Assembly: GCF_041820985.1 (NCBI RefSeq)
Contig: NZ_JBGUAU010000009.1
Location: 1-64,000, forward strand
Source of the DNA: Evansella sp041820985
GTDB taxonomy: Bacteria; Bacillota; Bacilli; Bacillales; Salisediminibacteriaceae
DNA: 64,000 nucleotides
Direction of reading: 5' to 3'
The notes beneath the pieces were generated by a model. The model ran no database searches. It was not told the DNA's origin and worked only from the letters and a program-made list of their open reading frames with translations. Each line of letters starts with the position of its first letter. The stretch's first letter is position 1. Positions 44,331-51,298 of the stretch are shown here, one piece after another. The translations under genes were made by a program, and so were the position numbers.

Positions 44331-45038
44331 TTACCACTCCATTAACTCTTCAAAGCAATCCATTAAGGATCCCGAATCTAGTTTTGCAAGTCTCTGAATA
44401 TCCGCCAATGTTCCATTTACTCTGATTACACCATCGGCAATAAGAAGAAGGCGATCACAATATTTCTCCGCAGTATCTAGTACATGAGTAGACATCAATA
44501 TACCTGCTCCGCGTTCCTTTTCTTTTTCCAAATATCGTAAAAGCATCTTTGTAGATTTTGGATCCAAACCTATAAATGGTTCATCTACAATATAAACGTC
44601 CGGTTTAATCATAAAAGCGAGGATGATCATCAGTTTTTGTTGCATCCCTTTCGAAAAACTAGTGGGAAGGTGGTGAATAACATGATCCATTCGAAAATCT
44701 TGTAACAACGTATTCGCGTAATCCATCCACTCTTCCGGTAGCTCACATACTGTAGCTGCAAATTCCAAATGCTCCCACAGAGTTAATTCCTCATAAAAGG
44801 AAGGTTGTTCCGGAACGTAAGCATACCGTTTCCCTTTATCACTAGAAAATGTAACTTTTCCATCCATTTCAAGCATATTCAAAATGGCTTTTATTGTAGT
44901 ACTTTTCCCAGACCCATTTGCACCGATAAGGCCTACTAATTCTCCTCTTTCAATATGAAATTGTATATTGGTTATGGTGTTTTTGCTATCTGAATAACCA
45001 GCACGTTCGATATGTACATCTAAAACATTTTCATTCAT
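44331..45038 (-). CDS. ABC transporter ATPase, EcsA-like
   Basis: A 235-residue ATPase. Walker A is LIGANGSGKSTTI (near residues 36-48), the signature region TSFSKGMQQKLMIILAFM (near 126-143) and Walker B VYIVDEPFIGLDPKST (near 148-163). It lies immediately before the EcsB-like permease and is presumably its energy subunit. The ATG at 45038 after GAGGTGA is preferred over TTG one codon earlier. A TGAATC-N16-CGTA site upstream suggests ECF sigma control. Confidence 0.82.
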   Translation of the reverse strand: MNENVLDVHIERAGYSDSKNTITNIQFHIERGELVGLIGANGSGKSTTIKAILNMLEMDGKVTFSSDKGKRYAYVPEQPSFYEELTLWEHLEFAATVCELPEEWMDYANTLLQDFRMDHVIHHLPTSFSKGMQQKLMIILAFMIKPDVYIVDEPFIGLDPKSTKMLLRYLEKEKERGAGILMSTHVLDTAEKYCDRLLLIADGVIRVNGTLADIQRLAKLDSGSLMDCFEELMEW

Positions 45039-45081
45039 CAAATCTAGTCACCTCTTCTTCATCCGTATTCCATTCTTTCTA

Positions 45082-45107
45082 TACGAATATTAATGGAAAA
45101 AGATTCA
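45082..45107 (-). promoter_or_regulatory. ECF-type promoter of the EcsAB-like operon
   Basis: On the minus strand TGAATC (45102-45107) and CGTA (45082-45085) are separated by 16 bases, one mismatch from the TGAAAC-N16-CGTA pattern. It lies 44 bases before the ATPase start codon. Confidence 0.55.
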
Positions 45108-45425
45108 TATAAAAAAAACGGTGAACTGACGCTAGCGGGTTTACTTCAGGGGTGCAAACAAGCCATCGTAAGTAAAATCACATGCGATTTTTTGTTGTTA
45201 TATTAGTGTTTTATCGTTAAATAGATATGAAGTTCAATGCAATTCACACCCCTATTCACATAGGTGGAAATAAATATATCCTTCATCTGATTGTGATGTG
45301 ACTTACCATGCGAATTCTAAGGTGAAAAGGAAAGACTTGGATATTTATATTAAAGTAAATGAAAGGATATATAGAATCTTTCAAGAAATGTAATTATAGA
45401 AACGAGGGGATATGCTCAATTGAAT

Positions 45426-45616
45426 AAATAAACGGAGAATTTTCCCTTATTTAATAAATAGCACAGAAAATAGTCTGAATAAACGGAGAAATTCCGCTTA
45501 TTGACACAAATCTATTTAAAAAGGAGGAATTTCCTTTGCATAGTCGGAAAAACTCCACTTATTTGCCAAGAAATTAGGTGAATTTTGATTTTAAACGGAA
45601 ATTCTCCGCTTATTTT
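45426..45616. repeat. Array of four CGGAGAAATTCCG palindromes
   Basis: AAATAAACGGAGAATTTTCC (from 45426), AATAAACGGAGAAATTCCGC (from 45478), a decayed pair GGAGGAATTTCC/CGGAAAAACTCC (45521-45560) and TTAAACGGAAATTCTCCGCT (from 45591) recur at 50-60-base steps. All are small palindromes flanked by TTATT. The rest of the 850-base gap (45108-45425 and 45617-45738) shows nothing that I can support. Confidence 0.7.
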
Positions 45617-45727
45617 ATTTCACTGGTAAGGATAGGAATACAAGGACTTGGCGATAAGCTAAGTTTATCTAATAAATTTCCAAGAAAACCTCATTTACTT
45701 CAACAAATGGTTAATGAAATAAGCAAA

Positions 45728-45761
45728 TATTAAAACAATGGCACGAAGAACCTTCGTGCCA
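45728..45761 (-). terminator. Terminator of the DUF2500 gene
   Basis: Perfect 10-base arms TGGCACGAAG (45739-45748) and CTTCGTGCCA (45752-45761). On the minus strand TTGTTTTAAT follows. It lies about 130 bases past the stop codon. Confidence 0.6.
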
Positions 45762-45888
45762 CTGTAATATGGAATTATACTGCGGATCTAGTTACGAAAG
45801 ATGTGTGTTTAGCGTGTGAATTCGTCTGTGATTTGACGTTTTGCACCTCACAAGTAAAACCGGTGACATGACGCCACAGTTTCTTAAA

Positions 45889-46263
45889 TTACATAGATGC
45901 TACTCTTTCAAAACCGTGATACCTTGTTCCCTGGAATGTGACTCTTCCCACATCCCCTTCTGCAAGTAAACCATACTCTTTTCCAGATACTCTTAACTCC
46001 ATTCTGTCTCCACTTTCTACTTCAAAGGTAACAAAATAGGTTGTGCTAGTACTATGGTGATGATGACCATTACCACTAGCATGAGAATGTCGACTTATTT
46101 TCGTTCGTTTAGAAACAATTTTTGCATTAACTGTTAAAACGGGTTGCTTATTATTATTAGACCATTCACCAATTCCCCTTATAACTTGAAAAAGTATAAG
46201 ACCAATAACTAACATAAAAAACAGGGGAAAAATTGTACCTAAAAAATTCGGTTCCATAAACAT
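45889..46263 (-). CDS. DUF2500 family membrane protein
   Basis: A 124-residue protein with one N-terminal membrane helix (about 8-27) and a beta-rich outer domain. That domain contains VNAKIVSKRTKISRHSHASG, an HHHHS run (near residue 73) and TTYFVTFEVESGDRMELRVS, the pattern of the DUF2500 family. The family function is unknown. A perfect ECF promoter (TGAAAC-N16-CGTA) lies 32 bases upstream, suggesting a role in the envelope stress response. Confidence 0.8.
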   Translation of the reverse strand: MFMEPNFLGTIFPLFFMLVIGLILFQVIRGIGEWSNNNKQPVLTVNAKIVSKRTKISRHSHASGNGHHHHSTSTTYFVTFEVESGDRMELRVSGKEYGLLAEGDVGRVTFQGTRYHGFERVASM

Positions 46264-46294
46264 GATCTCACTTCCTTCCTCTAACTATATATAT

Positions 46295-46320
46295 TACGAT
46301 ATTAGCAACAAACGGTTTCA
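46295..46320 (-). promoter_or_regulatory. Perfect ECF-type promoter of the DUF2500 gene
   Basis: On the minus strand TGAAAC (46315-46320) and CGTA (46295-46298) are separated by exactly 16 bases. This equals the established sigma-W-type consensus. Confidence 0.75.
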
Positions 46321-46348
46321 TCTAACGAAAAAATCACAAATATTTTAG

Positions 46349-47164
46349 TTAGACAATAAATTGAGTAAACCAGGCTACATACTTTGCACCTGGAATGAAG
46401 AGAACTTGTGCTAACACTGTTCCTAACAGCCTAGAAGATACCATCATGATGGAAATTGCCTTCAAAGATAAGTAACTACCTTTTCTATTTACCACATTAT
46501 CTGCTAACACCGAAACTTTAGGGTCAATAAATATGATAAGTAAGATGGTAGCAATACCATTAATCAATCCAGATGCCATTATTGCTGTTGAAGCTCTTTC
46601 TGGTGCTAATAGTGAAGCATATAATGCAGATAGAACTCCTATCGTATATATGGAGGTGATGACCATATTAATAATAAACAGTTTTATTGGGAAGTCTTTT
46701 ATGCTTATGTCTTTTAGATAGTTCATTCTTGGCACGTGTATATGCTTTAAACTTCTTTTAATATATTCAACGGATAATCCTTTTCTTACCAGTAAAGGGA
46801 TGGACCCATTTGTTTCAGAAAGATGAATAATGGCTCTTGAAAATAATGCAATAAAAGTAGGTAATAGTAATATTCCTATTATAGTACCAATGGTAGATGC
46901 ACCAATAATAACTCGGTACTGATTTTCTACAAACTGTAGAGTATTTATAGTCGGTGCGGTATCTATTAAACTACCAGTGAAAGGCTGTTGCAACATATTC
47001 GCAAGTCTTGAAACCATTACCATTAAGTTAAATAAAGCTAACCCTGATGCAATTAAACGTACTCTTGCTCCAGAAATTCTAACAGAATATGCTAATGTTT
47101 CAATGCAATGGATAATGAGAATAAATAGTGCTATGAGTAAAACTTTATCTGTTATAAAATCCAC
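46349..47164 (-). CDS. amj: Lipid II flippase Amj
   Basis: A 271-residue polytopic protein matching Amj (YdaH, DUF2837). The N-terminal IIHCIETLAYSVRISGARVR and VSRLANMLQQPFTG segments, and the later VSSRLLGTVLAQVLFIPGA, are typical, and length and helix number agree. Amj moves lipid II across the membrane and can replace MurJ. In B. subtilis amj is induced through sigma-M. No clear ECF site is seen directly upstream here. The GTG start follows GAAGG. It lies 85 bases from the DUF2500 gene. Confidence 0.92.
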   Translation of the reverse strand: MDFITDKVLLIALFILIIHCIETLAYSVRISGARVRLIASGLALFNLMVMVSRLANMLQQPFTGSLIDTAPTINTLQFVENQYRVIIGASTIGTIIGILLLPTFIALFSRAIIHLSETNGSIPLLVRKGLSVEYIKRSLKHIHVPRMNYLKDISIKDFPIKLFIINMVITSIYTIGVLSALYASLLAPERASTAIMASGLINGIATILLIIFIDPKVSVLADNVVNRKGSYLSLKAISIMMVSSRLLGTVLAQVLFIPGAKYVAWFTQFIV

Positions 47165-47271
47165 TTAGATACCTTCTTTTAACTAAATTATTTGTTTAGA
47201 TCCCTATTTTTAGATACCTTATTTTACCACTTTGTATATTTATTAGGAACCAGATATTACTATATATAAAG

Positions 47272-47302
47272 AAAAATGACCAATATATATTGATCATTTC
47301 CA
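47272..47302 (-). terminator. Terminator of the second receptor gene
   Basis: AAATGACCAATA and TATTGATCATTT (47274-47299) pair with one mismatch. On the minus strand TTTTCTTT follows. It lies about 30 bases past the receptor stop codon. Confidence 0.65.
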
Positions 47303-47328
47303 CTAATAATTGAACACAATATCAAAAT

Positions 47329-48801
47329 TTATTTTAAAAGCACCTTTAACTGATCTGAAATTTTATTAATTTCATTTACTTGTTCCGACATAAGAGAAAT
47401 TCTATCATTTTGCTCTTCCACACTTGCCAACACTTGTTGAACAGACGCACTCAATTGTTCTGTTACACTCGATACCAAACTGATTTCGTCCACAACATTC
47501 GACGAAGAGGTAGATAACAAACTAATTTTTGATCTCATTTCATCTGAGCTATTTTTTACTTCCCCTACATTACTATTAATTTCATTAAATATTGCATCAG
47601 TATCTTCTGTTAACAGTTTCCCCTGCTGGAATGTCTTTTCGCCTTCTAACACTCGTTCTGACGCAGTTTTTGCTTTCGTTTGAATTAGTTTAAGAATAGC
47701 CGATATTTCGCCTGCAGATCTTTGTGAATGTTCCGCTAATTTTCTCACTTCCTGTGCTACAACTGCAAAACCGCGTCCACTTTCACCAGCACGAGCAGCT
47801 TCAATAGCAGCATTTAATGCTAATAAATTTGTTTGATCTGCAATCTCGGATATTGTTTTAACAATCGTACCAACTTTTTCTGTCGCTGTATTTAACTCTA
47901 TCATTTCATTTGAAGTATTCTTCATTATGTTCGTTATTTCTGACATTTGATCCTGTAAATCACTAACCTTTTGAACCCCTTCTTTAATAAAAATAACGGA
48001 TTCCTCCGCCTTTTTATTCATCTCTTCGGAACTAGCAGATATATTTGTCACTTCGTCATTCATATTAATAACAGAATGGTTCATCTCAGATGCACTGTTA
48101 GCCTGACTTTCTACTCCACCAGCTATCTCTACAAATGTACTCGCCAACTCTTTAGAAAACACGTTGGTTCCTTCCGAATTCTCAACTAAGTGGAGATTAA
48201 TTTCTTCTAATTTATTCACTGTTTCTTGTACTTTACTGATTACCTTTTCAATATTATCCTTCGAAGCTAATGCATCCGTTGCTAGTTGTTCTGTCTCTAT
48301 CTGCATCCGTTTCCCTATTCTACTTTGGGCGATTAATACAATTGTAATGAGCAAAAACAACAGATTGAAGGATACTACTACAGATGTATCAAAAATAGGA
48401 ATTTGCTGTTGTCCACTAGTAAATAAAAAGTAATTCGTAGCAATTAAGCCAATAACACCAGATAAAACAACATAAATATAGTTATGGTAGAGAGCCGCCA
48501 ATACAAGACTATAATAAACAATTAAGTAGGACGCAATTGTGCCACTATAAGTAATTAATGCAAAAGTCATAAACCCTAGACCACCTAGAAGTAGGTAAGG
48601 AATAATGGTAATAACTTTTTTAAACTTATGCAGTAAAGTCGTAATAATAGTTACAGTTGTACCGACAATTGAAATGATAAGGATAGATTCTATTGCAGAA
48701 CCTCCAACTGCAATAACACCGGCACTTAGAATGATGGAAAAGAAGAACAAAATGATAAGTAACTTATTTCTTGTATGCAACGATGATTTCCCTGAATCCA
48801 T
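47329..48801 (-). CDS. Methyl-accepting chemotaxis-type receptor without an external sensor
   Basis: A 490-residue receptor with the same plan as the one at 20218-21714. About six membrane helices lie in residues 15-175, then a short coiled coil and an MCP signalling domain with tip EIADQTNLLALNAAIEAARA and GRGFAVVAQEVRKLAEHSQR. No external domain exists. The two differ in their membrane parts and so may sense different signals. The ATG at 48801 after GAGGGGAAG is preferred over one six codons upstream. Confidence 0.85.
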   Translation of the reverse strand: MDSGKSSLHTRNKLLIILFFFSIILSAGVIAVGGSAIESILIISIVGTTVTIITTLLHKFKKVITIIPYLLLGGLGFMTFALITYSGTIASYLIVYYSLVLAALYHNYIYVVLSGVIGLIATNYFLFTSGQQQIPIFDTSVVVSFNLLFLLITIVLIAQSRIGKRMQIETEQLATDALASKDNIEKVISKVQETVNKLEEINLHLVENSEGTNVFSKELASTFVEIAGGVESQANSASEMNHSVINMNDEVTNISASSEEMNKKAEESVIFIKEGVQKVSDLQDQMSEITNIMKNTSNEMIELNTATEKVGTIVKTISEIADQTNLLALNAAIEAARAGESGRGFAVVAQEVRKLAEHSQRSAGEISAILKLIQTKAKTASERVLEGEKTFQQGKLLTEDTDAIFNEINSNVGEVKNSSDEMRSKISLLSTSSSNVVDEISLVSSVTEQLSASVQQVLASVEEQNDRISLMSEQVNEINKISDQLKVLLK

Positions 48802-48903
48802 AAAACATCTTCCCCTCATAAATCGTTATTTTTACTATCATTTTACATAATCAGACAATGTTAAAGCTACTTCTATTTAATATAAAGGAAATAGTCCTAT
48901 AAA

Positions 48904-49596
48904 TTACTCCATTGACATAAACTGTAAGGCCGCTTTCACGTGCAACTCTGTTGTATCATATATTTCTATTTTAAAACTTTTTTGTTTCACAAGTAGGTTA
49001 AGTTCTGTACAACCGAGAATTACCCCTTCTCCCCCTCCACTTTCAAACTCTTTTATTATTTTTTCTAACATTTCTACGGACTGTTTTTTTATGTTACCTA
49101 GACAAAGCTCATTAAAGATAATTCGATTAATCTCTTGTCTTTGTTCTACTTTAGGAATAGATATGTTTAGTCCATATTTTTCTAACTCATTTTTTAAGAA
49201 TTCTTGTTCCATTGTATAACTTGTTCCCAAGAGCAATAGATTGGTTTGACCTTGTTTCATAGCTTCTTTAGCAGTTACTTTTCCTATATGAATAAACGGT
49301 ATAGAAATTGCAGGTTCAATACAATCAGCTACTTTGTGCATTGTGTTTGTACATAAGAAAATTGCTTCGGCTCCTGCTTTCTCTAGCTTTTGAGCAATGC
49401 TAGCTAATAATTTTCCAGCTTCATGCCAATTTCCTTCACGTTGCCACTTTTCTATTTGGTGAAAATCGACACTATAGATAATACATGGTGCTGAATGAAG
49501 ACCACCCTTTTGTTCTCGTACCAATTCATTTAGTTTTCTGTAATATGTCTCTGTCGACTCCCAGCTCATTCCTCCAATTAATCCTATCGTTTTCAT
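48904..49596 (-). CDS. Aspartate/glutamate racemase family protein
   Basis: A 230-residue protein of the Asp/Glu racemase family, YgeA/RacX-like. Both catalytic Cys motifs are present: AIFLCTNTMHKVAD near residues 79-92 and GVILGCTELNLLV near 186-198. The opening IGLIGGMSWESTETYYRKLN is typical. Members racemise various amino acids, often producing D-amino acids that modify the wall or signal biofilm dispersal. The substrate cannot be read from the sequence. Confidence 0.88.
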   Translation of the reverse strand: MKTIGLIGGMSWESTETYYRKLNELVREQKGGLHSAPCIIYSVDFHQIEKWQREGNWHEAGKLLASIAQKLEKAGAEAIFLCTNTMHKVADCIEPAISIPFIHIGKVTAKEAMKQGQTNLLLLGTSYTMEQEFLKNELEKYGLNISIPKVEQRQEINRIIFNELCLGNIKKQSVEMLEKIIKEFESGGGEGVILGCTELNLLVKQKSFKIEIYDTTELHVKAALQFMSME

Positions 49597-49640
49597 ATTA
49601 ACACCTCGTTTTTTAGTAAAATGATTCTATTCTTGTGTTT

Positions 49641-49924
49641 GCCTACCCTGAAAATACGTGTATCAGACTAATATGGAATACTCACATTGTAGGTTGGTAT
49701 TCCATTCGCTTCTGTCCACTCCTTGCCTGTGGGGAGGTGCCGAGCCCCCTACACGACTACGTCGCTACGGGGTCTCGCCTCTTCTCTACTTCCCACTGGA
49801 GTTCGTGGACTTACGCTCATTCCATATAAAGTTAATGTTACTTAATCATCTAATAATGCATTTTCATCCACCATGGTGAAAATGTTCACTTTCATGGAAG
49901 TCTACCCTCTGAAAATACGCGTAT
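49641..49924 (+). repeat. ~285-bp interspersed repeat, copy E
   Basis: This is the best preserved copy at its ends. It opens with GCCTACCCTGAAAATACGTG and closes with TCTACCCTCTGAAAATACGC, so nearly identical words flank it in direct orientation. Inside are TTCCATTCGCTTCTGTCCAC, TGTGGGGA, GCCGAGCC and CATGGTGAAAATG. Confidence 0.85.
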
Positions 49925-49937
49925 GTTACTTTGAAAG

Positions 49938-49972
49938 ATGAAAACCACCTCCCTTTACTGAGAAGTGGTTTT
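49938..49972 (-). terminator. Terminator of the acetyltransferase gene
   Basis: AAAACCAC (49941-49948) pairs with GTGGTTTT (49965-49972). It lies eight bases past the stop codon. Confidence 0.6.
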
Positions 49973-49979
49973 GACTGTG

Positions 49980-50849
49980 TTATTCTTTATTGTATATAAA
50001 TCGATATTCTACAGAGTCTGCTACTTGCTCGTAGCCTATTTTCATATAAATGCTGTTTGATGTTGGATTGTCTAGATCGGTATACAAACTACAGAATTGA
50101 AAGCCTTCTTTTAATAGCCACTCGCTTAATGCAGCAACACATGTTGTGGCATAACCTTGTCGTTTATATTCGTCCGGTGTATAAACTAAGCTAACAACCA
50201 CTCCGTTCTCCGACTCTCTTGCACGTTTTGCCATAGATACAGGGATACATTCTTCATTTCGCCAAAGGAATATTGCGTTTCTATTTATCTCGCTCTTCAC
50301 GAAATTCTCTGCAGTTACTCTATCAATAGGTTCTAATGATTCCTCATAAAAAAGCTGTGTCCAATGAGTCACGATCGCTAAATCATCTTCCGTTGCATAA
50401 CAAAGCCTACCCTTTTTCTTTGGCACTTCCTTTAAATCCTCTAATCGATAGATTCGCTGACGCATAAAGGTTTTCAATTTACAATCTGTTCTCTTTTGCC
50501 AAGCATTAGCAAATGCATCCACTGTAGGTTTGCAGCCCACTACTCCTGGAAAACTCATATCCCTGTCTAAGAGCCAGTTTACTACATGTTCAGAATACTG
50601 TTCCTCCCCACAAATAACAAGATTAAATGGGGGAGTTTGGATTGCCATGAAACCTGGTTCACCATCATCTTTCATCACTAATAAGAGATGTGGCTTTTCT
50701 TGTCTCATATGAAGTATGTTTTTTTCCTCTTCAACCTTTAGTCGACGCAGTAAACCCAGTGGTAAATTATTTTCAGCTTCTTTTTCCATAAGACATTTTT
50801 CTACTTTATTCAACACATCTGTTGGTGAAGTGTATAACTGAATGTCCAT
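49980..50849 (-). CDS. GNAT family N-acetyltransferase
   Basis: A 289-residue protein with a long N-terminal part of unknown function (about 1-150) and a C-terminal GNAT domain. The acetyl-CoA binding region VVSLVYTPDEYKRQGYATTC holds the R-Q-G-Y-A pyrophosphate loop (near residues 220-240), and SLYTDLDNPTSNSIYMKIGY ends the domain. The acceptor substrate is unknown. The ATG at 50849 after GGAGGAGAGGGG is chosen over an upstream ATG. Confidence 0.85.
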   Translation of the reverse strand: MDIQLYTSPTDVLNKVEKCLMEKEAENNLPLGLLRRLKVEEEKNILHMRQEKPHLLLVMKDDGEPGFMAIQTPPFNLVICGEEQYSEHVVNWLLDRDMSFPGVVGCKPTVDAFANAWQKRTDCKLKTFMRQRIYRLEDLKEVPKKKGRLCYATEDDLAIVTHWTQLFYEESLEPIDRVTAENFVKSEINRNAIFLWRNEECIPVSMAKRARESENGVVVSLVYTPDEYKRQGYATTCVAALSEWLLKEGFQFCSLYTDLDNPTSNSIYMKIGYEQVADSVEYRFIYNKE

Positions 50850-50879
50850 AATCCCCTCTCCTCCACTAGAAATTTGCAA

Positions 50880-51092
50880 TCAACCTCTCTTGACCGTTAT
50901 AAGACAACTAGTAATGTTCATACCAAACGGAAACGACTCCTTCGATTGCTTATTAACCCATGAAGCACGTTGAAATTGGTGTAACTGAAATAAATCCTTA
51001 CCAGCTGCCACACCAACTTTATACTTATTATCATTTGAAAGGAGAGGGAGAATTTCATTTACTCCCTGTCCTTCCATATATTCAATTTCCAT
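50880..51092 (-). CDS. Small hypothetical protein
   Basis: A 70-residue soluble protein (begins MEIEYMEGQGVNEILPLLSN) with no recognised family. It lies 30 bases upstream of the acetyltransferase gene in the same direction. The ATG at 51092 follows GAAGGA with about nine bases' spacing. Its gene status rests on position and ribosome site only. Confidence 0.45.
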   Translation of the reverse strand: MEIEYMEGQGVNEILPLLSNDNKYKVGVAAGKDLFQLHQFQRASWVNKQSKESFPFGMNITSCLITVKRG

Positions 51093-51298
51093 AAAACAAT
51101 ATCCTTCTTCCAAACAATGAAATTAAAAGGCTTTTAGAGTTATAATCGGAAGAGCTTCAAGTTGCTTTATTAACTAAACTCCTCTTTTTGATATTATTGA
51201 GAATACTTTTTATCGTGAGAAAACCTTTTTGTATAGCTTCGACACTGATATAACCCCATTCTCTACTAATTCCTTCTCCACGACAGTCAACTCAGGAT

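Noticed and set aside
45426..45616. CRISPR-like array
   Set aside because: The units are short palindromes with irregular spacing and diverged sequence. There are no unique spacers of equal length and no cas genes.
51114..51298. Short protein-like frames between the kinase and the small gene at 50880
   Set aside because: Two overlapping frames look partly coding, but neither has a start codon with a ribosome site. A search for a decayed gene in relatives would be needed.
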